64,000 bases of DNA from Kryptolebias marmoratus (GCF_001649575.2 NC_051444.1:19943317-20007316); one strand, 5' to 3'; shown: positions 45,401 through 58,283, counted from the first letter of the stretch. Translations and numbers: made by a program. The notes: generated from the sequence alone by a model not told the origin.

Positions 45401-48400
45401 ATTGGAGACAGTTGGTTGGTACTTGCCCAATTCCAATGGAAACAGTAAGGATGTTCTTAATTTTTCTTTGTTTTTGGTAAATACCATTGGCTCAGTGTGA
45501 AATGTCATGTTATTTTGCTGCACAGTTGCAGCTGATACAACTTTTGATCTGTGGATGCTCACCGACTGAATAGATATGTCAGAAATGACAAAGCACTGAA
45601 GAAAGCGGACAGGCCACAGCCTATGTAACTGATGTATGACAGTATTTCCCAGTGTTTTTTTGCAATTGACTCTTTTATCTGTGAAAAACAGAAGAAAAAA
45701 AAGAGGTGGAAGAGGATTAGGGCCACAGTGACACAAAAAAAGTTTCTTCAGTAGCAACTGGTTTGATTTCAGTGACATTTAGAAATAAGACATATGTTTA
45801 AACAATATTTATTTATAGTTTTTCTTAATATTAACAGTGGATTTGAATGCAGATCATTCATTCTTTTTTATTATGCCATTATTTATGCCCATGACTTTGC
45901 ATAATTTACTTATCAGCTGTTGATTTAAGAAAACTGTGTCATAAAGAGGAAGTTAGTCAAAGCAGGTGTGTCTCATTACCAGCAGGACAGCAAATGGTGT
46001 GGTGTGGTCACAGGTGCATACAACAACGTTTTCATCAATTTGGGTTTTACATCCATCAGACTTCCATCCCCAGTCTGAACCTATAACAACAACATTCAGT
46101 TTATTAACTTATCACATAAAGTACATTCAGGCTGGTTTGAATAGCAAAATCTTAAATAGAATACAGTCATAAAATAATTCATAAAAACTCAAGTGAACAC
46201 ATGCGCTTGCTGTACATTGTTTCAAACACAAATGGTCAGTTATTAAATGTTGTGCAACACTCACAAACCACAGCAAGCGTGCATCTCTTATTTGACCAAA
46301 ACCTGTTTTGCTTTAAGGTGTTCATGCATTTCATCACAATTAAAATGTTGTCTACATTCTATGTATGCAAAAAAAGGTTACATTTGGAGGCCATTCAGTT
46401 GTAAGGCTCCTTGTTAGTGGATGATGACTCCATTACAACTTAAAGGAAACCCAAAGCAGCCTGAAATCGGATGGTCTTTGCAGGTTGCAGATAGGTCCAC
46501 AATGGTTTTGAGCATGCACAAACCTCCTGTAGTAAGGTTGTGGTGGTTCTACATTGTAGTGGCAGCATATCAGGGTCCTGAGTGGACTGGCATGGCAGCA
46601 GAGTGTTCATGATATGAGGTCTGTGTGCACATGCCTAGAGGCTACAACCTTAACCATGATAAAGTCACGAAAACAACCAGACGTGACAGCCATAGTTGCA
46701 TCCTGATGTGGTCTGAGAGAGCAGCATCAGAATTGCCAGCAACATTTTAATACGGTCATCATCCTGTGTGAACGGGGGCCTTCGTTGATTTAATGCAGAT
46801 GATCAGTTTTGTGGCTACATAACTATGTAAGTAGAATGCATCTTTATCAAGCTTCGGGTAAAACCTGACATACACCTACCGTATTCATCAAAATACTGAC
46901 AGAGTAAATGTGAGTCATTCTGTGAAAACACAATAAAACAGAGCTGCATTACATTCAGCAGTGGCACGCTGCTCATCCGAATGAGTGTTTGAAGGCCGAG
47001 TTGAACAAAGATAACATGTAATCTTTTCTAAGACTCAGATGACACTATAATACATAGGAAGTAATGCAAAGTCAGACTTACGTGTACATTTGTCTGATTA
47101 ACTCTGAAAATCATCTTGATTGGTGGCTTTAGATTCTGCAGGCGTTGCCCCAACACCTCTAACCGGAGAACCATTGATGAAATATTCTCCCGGTGTAGCT
47201 AATATAGGGACAGTCATATTGCAATGAAGGTAAATACAGGCTGCTTATGACTGTGCATACTAATATACATATGAAAGTGAAATGTCACAATAATTGCTAT
47301 ATAGAATAAAGGATGTACTTGGAACTGGCTGTACTGCATGTAGCTGACCACACCAATAATCCCTGACTTTTCCATGATGTGGTTCGCTGCATTCACTGGC
47401 AGCCAAATCTCAGGGAGTAATGACTCGTTGTTCAGCGGCAACTATTAATAGTTATAAATCGAGAAACACATGAAAGACATCAATATTAAATTTTACCTTG
47501 ATCAAAAATGACCTTAGCCCCTAAAAGTGTTGACTTTTTATATGCAAGAAAGACATTTGAACATTTGGAGATTCAATCCAAACATTAATTATTGCCCTTA
47601 AATGTCTGAAAACAACTTGTTTACCTGTGGACCCTCTAGCTGCATTGTGTCGTTTATTAGGCTGAGATTGTTCCTTTTTAAATTGTAAACATTCACTGAC
47701 AAAAACTGGTTGTGTGTTGTGCGCTTTCCTTCCTCAGGCTTGGATGCTGCCATGATGTCATGGATTATTTCTTTCTCCACTCTAGAGGAAAAAGATGGAT
47801 GTCATGGAAAATGAAAATTTTTATTTTTCCTGTCGCTGAGCAAATTTAGTGCAAGTTCCCCCAAAGGTTTTAAAATATTTTGCTAAAAAAAGTTTATATA
47901 TCAAATAAAAAAGTTAAGGAAATTACAAAGACCTAAATTATTGGAATACTACATTGTTGGGGCAAAAATTTATAGCAAAGTACTTAACAGTTGTAAAAAA
48001 TATTTAGTGCTGAAAAAAAAAAGGAATAGGATAGGATTAAAATAAAGCACACAAAGTAAGTACAGATTACTCTAGTGACTTCAGGACCAAAACTTACGCT
48101 ATATATGCCTTCTTGAATTCATGGTTGGTGGCAAAGAGAGCCTGACAGGAATTCCTTATGCTATGCAGCGCTAGCATGTCCTTCCGGCCATGGTCAGTAC
48201 TATTTATAAATTTAATTATTTGCACGACAGATGACTGGATGCACAAGTACTTGTAGCATTTTGTATCTGAAAAGTGAGAGTAGAGTTAGATTGAACAAGT
48301 GACCATAATGAAAACAGAAATGAGGGCCAGCAATGAATTGGTTGTTAAGACACAATAAACCTATAAGACATAATGAGCAAAATTACACGGAACAGTCCTT

Positions 48401-48588
48401 TTCAGAAACAACCAACAATCTGATGAGTGTTCAGGTTACACAAAAGCAGGCTTTTAGGGTGCAGTTTGTCTGATTCCTGTGAACAAAAAGGCATCTCTTC
48501 ACATTTCATTTCACAAACAAATTACACAGGGAGCATAAAGTTGACTCTGCTACATATCCATGGGTCTTAATGTCAGATCATGACATTG

Positions 48589-48648
<60 letters not shown>

Positions 48649-48668
48649 GTTTTGTTCTTCTGCTACGT

Positions 48669-48706
<38 letters not shown>

Positions 48707-49806
48707 AATATCAGGATTAGTGATGATGTGGCCACCACAGTAAGAGTGTGACTGGTGAACAAACTGAAGATGGATATTTATTGACTTTTGTCTCCCTAAC
48801 TACCTACCGGCTGACCACTATGACATTTAACATCTTCTGTCTAGGCCAGGGGTGTCAAACTCCAGGCCTCGAGGGCCGCTGTCCTGGGAGGTTCAGGTTT
48901 TTCTGCACGACACACCTGATTCAAATGGTTTGATTAGCTCCTTACCAAATGATCAAGGTCTCCAGGAGCATGGCAACAAGTCATCCATTTAAACCAGGTG
49001 TTTTAAAGCAAGAACACATCTAAAACATGCAGGACAGCGGCCCCCGAGGAATGGAGTTCTGGTCTAGGCTGTGAAAGAAACATGCAAAAAGAAAAAAAAA
49101 AGGATAAGGAAAAAAAGAAAAAGTAAGCTGCATTTCAGCACTTTTGATCCAAATGTGCCCTCAATCAGAGGACACCACCTCATCCCTCCCACCCCCTTTA
49201 AACACACCAGTTGTTGAGCAGGCTATACATATCTATCACCAGTACTTATCACGTCTTTAACATGATCTGGCAGGAGAAAGATCTTCCTTGAGAAACATCT
49301 TACTTACAATTGTAAATGTCATACAAAAAGCCAGTGGAACCGTTGAGTGGAGTCTTAGAAGCCTCTAAGCAATCAGATGATCCATTGAACGGGTACTTAT
49401 TGTTGATAAGGCATTGGAAGACACAGTCAGCACCATTGGTTTGACATGTGACAAGACTGTTCCTTTCCTCAGTAATGTTTCCAGTGGTTGTAACAATGTT
49501 AAGAGTATAGTCTGAAATCTCGATGCACACTGAAGCCAAGAAGACACACATAACTGATTAAAACATTATTTATTCACTGTTACGTCAATATTACAAACAA
49601 CCTTTTCATTCCTTTTATAATAATTGCCCCTCTGTGGGAAATTTTGAGTTAAACCTGTTAGTTAAAATCATTGTCTCCTTGTATAGAAGAATTTGAGGCT
49701 TACATTTTTTTCCTACTTCTGTTAAACAGACAATAACAAAGCTCTGACTCATACCTTTCTCAGCCAGCGATTCATGCAGCAGCAGTAAGACCAGTACCGG
49801 AATCAT
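42247..49806 (-). CDS. Adhesion G protein-coupled receptor, ADGRG type (receptor C)
   Basis: Thirteen exons: 49755-49806, 49308-49529, 48098-48266, 47625-47781, 47319-47441, 47082-47198, 46880-46919, 45980-46080, 45563-45678, 44607-44875, 43529-43634, 42500-42828 and 42247-42359. They sum to 1,914 nt, giving 637 aa. Signal peptide MIPVLVLLLLHESLA. The ectodomain is about 330 aa, longer than in A, with many Asn-X-Ser/Thr sites and Cys-rich exons 2-3. The GPS is SDWGWKSDGCKT...CTCDHTTPFAVLL, with a His-Thr-Thr triad that keeps a nucleophile. TM1 is in ILSYISYIGCGLSAFFSAL. The TM2-4 exon has CFTWMAIEALHLYLLLIKVF; the TM5-7 exon has GTTWGLAFL and ILNSLQGFFIFLW. The tail is basic (ANKQRKRQMEEK). 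Whether it is orthologous to ADGRG1, 3 or 5 needs a tree. Repeats in introns: (CA)n at 42370, (AT)n tracts and a hAT MITE. Confidence 0.88.
42370..42408. repeat. (CA)n microsatellite
   Basis: About 19 CA units just upstream of the last exon of receptor C; it lies 10 nt from the acceptor side and could affect splicing if it varies. Confidence 0.9.
48591..48703. repeat. Two (AT)n tracts
   Basis: Uninterrupted AT/TA at 48591-48643 and 48672-48703, separated by 28 bp, in receptor C intron 2. Confidence 0.95.
48847..49061. mobile_element. hAT MITE with perfect 8-bp target duplication
   Basis: The element is 215 bp. The left end CAGGGGTGTCAAACTCC...GAGGGCCGCTGTCCTG is mirrored at the right by CAGGACAGCGGCCCCCGAGG...GGAGTTCTG. 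The flanks are gtctaggc at 48839-48846 and 49062-49069, identical. It is in receptor C intron 2 and related in type, but not close in sequence, to the MITE at 18831. Confidence 0.88.
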
Positions 49807-51790
49807 GATTTTACCTCCGCATGTATGCTATAGATGAAAAACTGGAACAAGCAGATATTTATTTGATATTACCTGAAAGTTTGCATATTTAAGGAAATGT
49901 TGCACCAGCCCCCTTAAAGGAGACAGCACAGCAACAAATACTGTATGGCATCATGCATTAATACTTTTTGGGAACTTGTGTTTTTCAAGGTACAACATAT
50001 ATTCAAAGATCAGTGTTCTCTCGATGTTTTTACTTTTAAATGATGTGCTTAACAAGCTAAACCTCACCACAATAAAGCCCAAAGTACACTTAAAGAAAAC
50101 ACATACTTACATCAGCTTTCAGAAGACAGAAACCTGCTTTCCTCTGAAGAGAACAGGATGACACTACCCTTTAGCCAGGAGCGACGGCTGAGTGGGCTCT
50201 GGATTTGGACTTTAACCTAAAACAAAGTTGAGCCTTTGTTTCGTTCTGTAGGGAGGTATTTGTTTCATGCAAATAATTTTTATGGAGGCAATACAGGTCC
50301 CCGAATGTGTTTAAATTGTGTGTGCATGTGTGAAATGTTCAACAGCTCAGTGTTTTGACATTTACCTAAAATTGTCACGCTGAGGTTAACTGAAACATTC
50401 TCTCTCAGACTAAAAATGTTCTCCAACTTGGATTTAAAAGTTTTACAGCAGATAGCACCAAAAGGTTTTCTTGCAAGCATCAGTGTGACATTTGTGTTTC
50501 AGATGCAAACACAGAGGGATATAAGTGAGTTTAAAAAGATCAATGTTTGCATTTCTCTAAAAAGAATTCCTGTCATTTAGGAGCTTTTAGCTAAAACATT
50601 TTGAAGTTGGTTGGTTTAAAGATCTAAACTGTGGTTAAAATAATAAACATGGTATACATTAGAAATTCATTCATTGTATTTCTACTGCGCTCTACATTTA
50701 CTTCAACAAAATGTGAATATCTCTCTTCATAAAGGGACTGCACTACTTTTCTTGTTTGCTAAAAAAATGTTTCAGATCAAACTGAAATGTGTGGAGCTCC
50801 AAGCTTCAAAACTGCAGTGAGTTTCTCTGTCTTTATGAGCTGAACTCACATGCAAACCACTCTCTCTCCCTTCCCTCCCGAGGGTCATTAGGATCTTTGT
50901 TAGCCTGGTGCACATGAGCGATGCTTTGGTGTGTGAAGCTGACACGGGATTAGATTCAAGACACCATATTTTAGGTTTTGGAAAGTTAAACCTGAAGTCT
51001 CCTTGTCTCTTTAAAGTTGGTCTTTCTTGTTTAATGTATGACTTCCTTTACCCCCCCCCCACCCCCCACCCACACACACACACGTATCGTCTCTGTTCAA
51101 AATACAAACATTATTGTTTTCTTAAGGGTGTTTCTCAGCCCAATTAGACCAGAAGAGAAAACTAAGAAACAAAAGTGTAACAGGAAAGTTCTAACTTCTA
51201 ACTTTTTGTGAAATCAGTGAGTGAATATGGAAAACACTCCACAGAACTGAAGAGGGAGGAATTAGACGAACAAACGCAGAAATATTGTTGTCCTATTTGT
51301 TTCTGGAGAATCTGAGAAACTCAGAAGGATTTTCTCCAAACACAACATCCTGGTGCATTTCAAAATTAGCAGCACTCTCAGACAGAGGCTAGTCCATCCT
51401 AAGGACAAAACACTCAAACACAAACTCAGCAGGGTGGTGTGTGTGGCTCAGTGGAGTGAGGAGCATTCAGATGTCTACATACAGAAACTAAACTAAACCT
51501 CTCTGCAGATGCATGGCTCATCTTCAGGTTAGGACAATGTTTTGAGAACAGTAATGTTCATATTTTGGATAGAAAAGACAGATGGTTTGAGAAGGGAGTA
51601 AAGGAAGCTTTTTTTATTTATGCATACATATACATACAGAACATGGATAAATTGGCAACTTAAAAATATCAGAAAAAAACAAAAAAATACCCACAAAAAA
51701 GAGAATACAATACATTGTTTCAAATACAGGATAGATTTAAGGCAAAGCTAAATGTTAAAGGTACTTATTGCAAACTATGAAATCAAACAT
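49807..51790. other. Intergenic between receptors C and D
   Basis: No gene recognised. It includes a C-rich/CA-rich low-complexity run at about 51051-51084. The promoter of receptor C should lie in the first few hundred bases (about 49807-50200), but no specific motif is convincing. Confidence 0.5.
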
Positions 51791-51794
51791 AAGC

Positions 51795-52585
51795 TATACT
51801 GCCAAAAGTATTCACTCATCTCCCTTCACACACATATGAACTTGAGTGACATCACATTCTTAATCCATTAAGTTTATTATGACGTTGGCCCACCCTTTGT
51901 AGCTATAACAGCTTCAACTCCTCTGGAAAGGCTTTCCACAAGGTTTAGGAGTGTGTATATGGGAGGTTTTGAATATTCTTCCAGAAGACCATTTTTGAGG
52001 TCAGACACTGATGTTGGACAAGAAGGCCTGGCTCACAGTCTCTGCTCTAATTCATCCAAAAGATCTTCTGTTGGGTTGAGGACCGGTCAGGACTCTGTGC
52101 AGACCAATCAAGTTCTTCCACACCAAACTCACTCATCCATGTCTTTATGGACCCATGACGGAACAGGAAGGGACCATGACCAAACTGTTCCCACAAAGTT
52201 GGGAGCATGAAATTGTCCAAAATGTCTTTGTATGCTAAAGCATTAAAAGTTCCTTTCACTGGAACTAAGTGGCTGAGCCCAAATCCTGAAAAAAAACCCA
52301 AAAAAACACCATAACCCCCCACCACCACAAAACTACACTTAGCACAACGCAGTCAGACAAGTACCGTTCTCCTGGCAACCGCCAAACCCAGACTCGTCCA
52401 TCAGATTGTCAGACAGTGAAGTGTGATTCATCCCTTCAGAGGTTTTCTCTGGAGGGATGAATCACACTTCTCTGCTTTACAGTGGTGTAAAACACACCAC
52501 CACTGGACTCAAGACCAGTGGAGACAACATGTTTTTGAGGTAATCTGAAGGCCACATGAAGTTTGGAGCTCAGGTTTGTAAGGTC
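51795..52585. mobile_element. Tc1-like non-coding fish repeat, 3'-truncated
   Basis: It starts ATACTGCCAAAAGTATTCAC and continues with the widely shared fish sequence TTGGCCCACCCTTTGTAGCT...TTTCCACAAGGTTTAGGAGT...TGTTCCCACAAAGTTGGGAG...ACTGGAACTAAGTGGC...CGTTCTCCTGGCAACC, breaking off near 52575 (GAAGTTTGGAGC). This repeat is usually classed with Tc1/mariner-derived elements; I rely on memory of the pattern. It carries a local inverted duplication at 52418-52470. Its end abuts the last exon of receptor D. Confidence 0.65.
52418..52470. repeat. Local inverted duplication inside the Tc1-like repeat
   Basis: Arms 52418-52441 and 52447-52470 pair at 23 of 24 positions with a 5-nt spacer. It may be a secondary fold-back change within the repeat. 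Confidence 0.8.
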
Positions 52586-52589
52586 TTTA

Positions 52590-55500
52590 TCAAAAACAAA
52601 AGAAAATGAAAAAGATGAAGAAACCTGTAAATGTAAACAAAGGGGAAAAAGTGAAGTAAAGGTTCAGTTCATGTTCAGGAGGTGATCATGCAAATCATTC
52701 AAATACAACCTAACAGTGACCCTGCAGTAAGAGCACCATCTGCTGCATGTAAAAGTGCATTTTCTAATATATTCTGCACCTGTTATTTATGGTGTTACAA
52801 ATGCCATCAAGTAGAACATAAATTTAGTCAGTTACCAGTTTAAACAAACAAACAAAAACAGCCTTTTGAAGCTAATTTTGTTCCATACTTTAAATTTAAT
52901 GTAATTGTACCTATTCGGTTTCTGCTCTAAACAATCTTTAATTAAGGTGAAACTTTTAGTTATTTAAACTCTTGCAATGCTTGAGAAATGGTGGAAGTTA
53001 AACACTTAATGATCATGCATGTAAAAACCAAATTATTTAACTTCACATCTGCAAAGACAACTACTTTTGCTAAACACCTGCCCGTATGTTACATACTTGC
53101 TTCACACACTTGCTTCATGTCAGTTTCATTTGTAGGGCATAAAAACGTGGTTTAATTGTAACCGGCTGTACAGACCTTGCAGTGAGTTCAGAATGCTGAA
53201 GGCGTAGAGGCCAGGAGTGGTCAGGGGTCCAAATGAGAAGAAGACCAGACCCCAGGTGATGCCAGGCAGAACAATCATTGACAGCACGGTACGGATGTCT
53301 CTCTTGGCTGTATTAAAATCCCACTGTCCACCCTGAGTCAACAACTGTGAAGTGAAAAGCACAAACATGTTAGAGTCATCTAACAATAACAGTTAGCAGG
53401 TGTTGACAAAGTATTTGTAGGGGCTGGCAGGTGAAATAATGTGCATTTCCTTCTATTGGAAAGTCCCATGAATGTTGGTGAGACCAAGCATTCACACCTG
53501 GACTCACTCACAACATGTCTATGGACAGGTGGGCAGCAGGTGGTGCTGTTAACCCATCTTTATTAGGACATAAAAATTAAGACACATATCAAACATGACA
53601 TATTGAATGATTTTTTGAGGAAAGTACCATCTTGCTGTTAAATGGCAAAAGATTTGAGACATTAAAATTTAGATGTTTATATGTTTTTGGGGAAGTTTGA
53701 TTGCTTGTTTAAAATTTGTTTGTGTGAGTTATCATTTCTTCCTGTTTAGAGGCAAAGGACTGGTGAGAACAGTTTTTTGAAACATTATGTTCTTAAATAG
53801 GGAACCTCATCAAACCTCATGTAGTAGTCTTGATTTATTATCATATTTGTCACTTTTAAGACCTGTCGCTCTGTTAATGAGCTTTTGTATGGGCGCAATA
53901 TAGGGTCATAATTATTATTTTTTGTTAATAGAAAAATCCAATTGTACACAGTGATATTGAGAATAAAAAAAATGCTTTTGTGAATATTTGTTTAAAGATA
54001 CAAAATAAAAACTGTGTAAAACTCAGCACTCAAAGTTCCTTTTTTGTGTGTAAGACTTTAAATATAAATGTAAATATTGGGGCTCAATTTTTGAACTATT
54101 CTAGTCTAAACTGTTGATTCATTATTTCATGCCAGGAAATTTTGTATAGGTAAATATGTTCAAGGCCAGACTAATATTATTCATGCCAATTTTGGTGCAG
54201 TTTGAACATCATATCAATGATTTACAGCAACATTTAGTGAAGATTAAATACCTCAACTTTAATAGGCCCTCTGCACCACCATTGGTGATTGGGTTACAGC
54301 TCAACACATGTACAAATATACAGATATAAAACTTATACATTTAGTTTGGAAAATCACTTAAATCCATATAATATATTGTAAAAATTACCTCTTGGCTGGA
54401 GCGAGCAGCCATAAACCATCTGATTGTCAGTCCAAACATGATCACATTAAAGAGGAACACCAAGCTAAACACTCCCACTGTGGTCACCCTCTCCACTGTG
54501 TCATTGGTGATATAAGACCTACACAGAAAGATAGCACACAAAGTAATTTAACATCCAACACAACTTAAAACACCCAAATATAGTCAGGCTCAAATGTATA
54601 TGCAAATGACTTAATATCTAAAAGTTAATTATTACATTAGTCTAGAATGTACTGGTTCAAACATTTGTTCCAGCTTTTTCCTTACATTGCAGAGCCATTT
54701 GGTTTAGATACATCCAGAGGGACATGACCATAATAATCTGTGTCTATGATCACCACCACTGACACAATGACTGCAGGAACACCTGAAACACAAGAACTGG
54801 TTCATTAATTTAATGATGCAGTCATTTATTGTCCATGCTCAGATGATGCCACTCACCCCATCCCACCACGCTGAGTTTCAGCAGGTATATGTAGATGTTG
54901 AAGACTTTGACCAACCGAAGGTAGATATGAAAACCCTCCAAGGCCATCCAGCTGAAGGTGGCCAACAGGGAGTAATGAAGACCAAGAGCCATGTAAAAAC
55001 AAAACTCAGTGGAGGACATCGCTGCCACTGCCTTACTGGGGAGGAAGTGAAGGTTGAGGAGGATCAGAGCCACTGAGAGGCTGATGTGGATCTTCTTAGA
55101 ATCATCTCCTCTGAATTCTCTGCAGATAGAAAATGGAAAACGTTAGTGACAACTTCTGAGCAGATTTTATGTTTGTTTTGTTCTACAAAAAAATATATCA
55201 CAGAAACTGGAAGATGATAAGAGCTGTCGCCTCCCAGTGATAAGCTTGCATGATTGCCTCCTGGCCTGGGATCTTTCTGGGTGGAGTTTGTATGTTCTCC
55301 ATGTGCTCCGGGAACTCCGGTTTCCTCCCACAATTCAAAAACTTGCATGTTAGGTTAACTGGTAATTCTAAAACGTCTCTAAGTGTAAGTAATTGTTTGT
55401 CTTATTTGTCTCTCTTTGTACTTATACAGCACCTTTCTCGCCAACCAGGCACAATCTGTGCCCTGGCACATACACACATTCATACAGCATTCTACTACAT

Positions 55501-58283
55501 CTCTACCTATCTAATTTGAATTAATAAGTCTATAGAGCATAATCAGTGCTTTAAACTACATTCATACACTGATGGGGCACACATCTGAGGCTCTGAGGGG
55601 TTCAGTGTCCCGCCCAGGGACACTACGACATGTGACTGCTGCCAGGAATCGAACTTCCAATGACCCCTGAGCCACAGCTGCCCTACAGCCAACCCTATGT
55701 GTCCCTGTGATGGACTTGCGACCTGTCCAGGATGTCTCCCAGGGTGTCTTGCACAGTGATTGCTGGAGATAGGCACCAGCTCCCTTTGACCCAGAATGGG
55801 GAAGTGGGTAAAGAAAATAGTTGAATGAACAGAAAGTGGTAGAAGGAATGGGTGACACTAGATAAAGACACAACATTATTACCAATAAAAGAGAAATGAA
55901 TAAATAAAATGGGTGCTGAAAGAAATGTGATCCACCTCAGACAAGTATTTTACCTTTTAGTGATGAAGATCAGAACAGTGATGACCAGAGCAAACAGAGA
56001 AATACTGCAGCCAATAATAGTAATGTACGACAGGATCTCCTGGTCTACAGGTGAGAGGGATGCAGACACCTGTAGAGAAAATAACCTTTCACATTTTGTT
56101 ACAGGATGGTACTTAGAACTTTTTTCATATTTTAATGCAGTCAAGTTTTGGATTCTAAGATTGAAACGGTTCTTGACATTAAGTGCTTTTATAATTATTT
56201 TGCATACTTTGCAACTATTTTTATTTTAGACTTATTGCTTATAATATTTTACTTCTCAACAACAAATTACCTTTCTACCTTTTGAAACTCCTAAGGGTTT
56301 ATGTTGACCTCTTAATGATGTGTTATAGCATTTTTTTGTGTTTGCTAATGTTGATTAGCTGTGGCAGCCATCTTGAATTGAAATGATCCTAGACATTATT
56401 CAGTTGTAAATGTACATCCAATGAGTATTTTCTGAAAGTTTCATTAAATATCATTCACTGGTTCATGAGCTTTTCTTGCTATTAGACAGAAACAGGCAGT
56501 TACATGATTGCTGTATTTATGTCACAGTCACTGACTTTGTTATGTTTCTGGTTTTTAGTTCACTTGTAATAAAGTCATTCCTACCAGGAGTACACCAAAG
56601 TATGCGAGATGGTCACAGGAACAGGTGATTTCATTCTGATCAGGGTCCCACAGGGTCAGACAGCCATCGCTCTTAAATTCTGGTAAGTCAGACAGATCCA
56701 CACATGATGCTGTATGGACTACATCAACTTATCACAAGACCACAATGAACCCAATGTGTCATCTTTATAACAACATTTATAATTCTGTTTGAGGTCACTT
56801 CTCAAGACAGATGTGCTGTTTGACACTCACCACTGGCTAAGTACACACACTGGGGTTCCTGGGTTTTCTGTGGCACAAAATATTCCTGGTTTAGGTGGAC
56901 TTATTATCAGATATGGTTCTTACTTATTTTTAGAAGACAAAAATATCAAATGTTCTTCTTCTTGGTTTTTATTGGAAGTTGGCAAGAAACGTTTGACAGC
57001 ATTACTACCACCTACTGATATTGAGTGTGGCTTAAAATGTTTATTTTATACATGTATAATCATATTTTGTTAATCAACTTTGTTTTCCTAAAAAAATGCA
57101 AATTTGAATACTTTTACTTTCTGAATCTCCCTGTAATATGAATAATGACTTAAATGTTTCTTTTTTTTCCTAACTTCCTCCAACAGTAACCTTCTTTCTA
57201 TCTCTTATCTTCTACATTCTGTTTTGAAGTTTTTTTTTTTGTTACCTTTATGCTTGCAGTCATATTTATGGTGATGTTCACTCGATCCTGAAGTCCTGAA
57301 ATATTCTTGCCGCTCACACTCAGGCCAATTAATCTGCCTTCATACAGTTTATCTGAATGGATCAAAGCAGACTGTAAAACAAAATACAGTCAGTTAGTTT
57401 AATTTGCTCACTATTCTACAGTACCATTACGAGATAAAAATAGAAATAAATAAATGAAATAACCAAATATCCATCTTTGTATCTACTCAGTTAAAAACGT
57501 TATTTAGAGTATAGATAATGTAACTATGGTATTATTTGATAAGGTAGTATGACACAGAATAAAGTTTTACTGGTATTATGGCTTATAATGTTTATGTGGT
57601 ATTACTGTTGTATAAAAAGTTGTTGCCTTATCTTTTTTGGTTCAAAGAAATTTTCTAAATGTGAACTGATTGAAATTTTTCATGTGACTGCAGACTACAA
57701 TGTTGATTATTAAGACTCAAATTCTCTTGACCAGTTTGTCACACGTCATATAACATTTGTCTTACATAAGACTTACCCAACTACTAATTACCCAACTTAA
57801 CTATATATTAAATGGCAACTATTTATGATGCAACATGACATTTTCATTTGGTTATCACCAATACTTTTAATGACGATATCTCCAAATATAGCTTGATGTT
57901 TTCAAATGAGGCAGCTTTCATTAAATAAATAAAATGTGAGGTTCTAATAACTATAAGACCAATATTGTTATAGTGGATTATAGTGTTTTAATATTCCTAT
58001 TTAATATTATAGGATGAATTTTACAGAGAAACTTTGAGCTCCCAAAACTACAATAAACTGAACAACAGAGTTAAACCAGGTTACAGCTGACCTGAGAAGA
58101 ATGTAGAACTTGTGCTCATTAGTTCTGTGAGGAACATTTGGGTTCTGACTCCTGTGTAAAGTGTCTAACCTCATTTGGAAGGTGAATCATGGAGAACACA
58201 ATTTTGTCATCCTGTTCAACGTTCAACTCTGTCGGCAGATGAACTTTAACTTTTCTGTCAGGCACGTCTGTATTAAACTTCAC
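52590..58283 (-). CDS. ADGRG-type adhesion receptor, 5'-incomplete, degenerate GPS (receptor D)
   Basis: Exons seen: 58170-58283, 57246-57371, 56831-56867, 56585-56679, 55954-56069, 54857-55119, 54686-54782, 54389-54518, 53176-53344 and 52590-52624. They sum to 1,182 nt, in frame, 393 aa plus stop. The first listed exon starts in phase 0, so the signal peptide and N-terminal exons lie further upstream, probably at or past the gap at 59196-59295. The GAIN end has several N-glycosylation sites. The GPS reads SEFKSDGCLT...CSCDHLAYFGVLL: the usual Trp of the GSW block is absent and the cleavage triad is His-Leu-Ala, so self-cleavage is not expected. The seven TM segments are present (ILSYITIIGCSISLFALVIT; ATFSWMALEGFHIYLRLV; LPGITWGLVFF; ILNSLQG). 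The last exon encodes only FFIFFIFFCF then stop, leaving no cytoplasmic tail. Confidence 0.78.
55200..55870. mobile_element. Fish SINE-like repeat split by a second repeat
   Basis: The left half (to about 55375) carries the common teleost block GGCCTGGGATCTTTCTGGGT...GGAGTTTGTATGTTCTCC...CTCCGGTTTCCTCCCACA. The right half (about 55690-55840) carries CCTGTGATGGACTTGCGACC...GGGAAGTGGGTAAAG, the normal continuation. Between them is another known fish repeat (CAGCACCTTTCTCGCC...TTCAGTGTCCCGCCCAGG...CCAGGAATCGAACTTCC). It lies in the receptor D intron between TM1 and TM2 exons. Names are not assigned. Confidence 0.6.

Noticed and set aside
45386..45778. 130-aa minus-strand open frame
   Set aside because: Runs across the TM1 exon of receptor C in a wrong frame.
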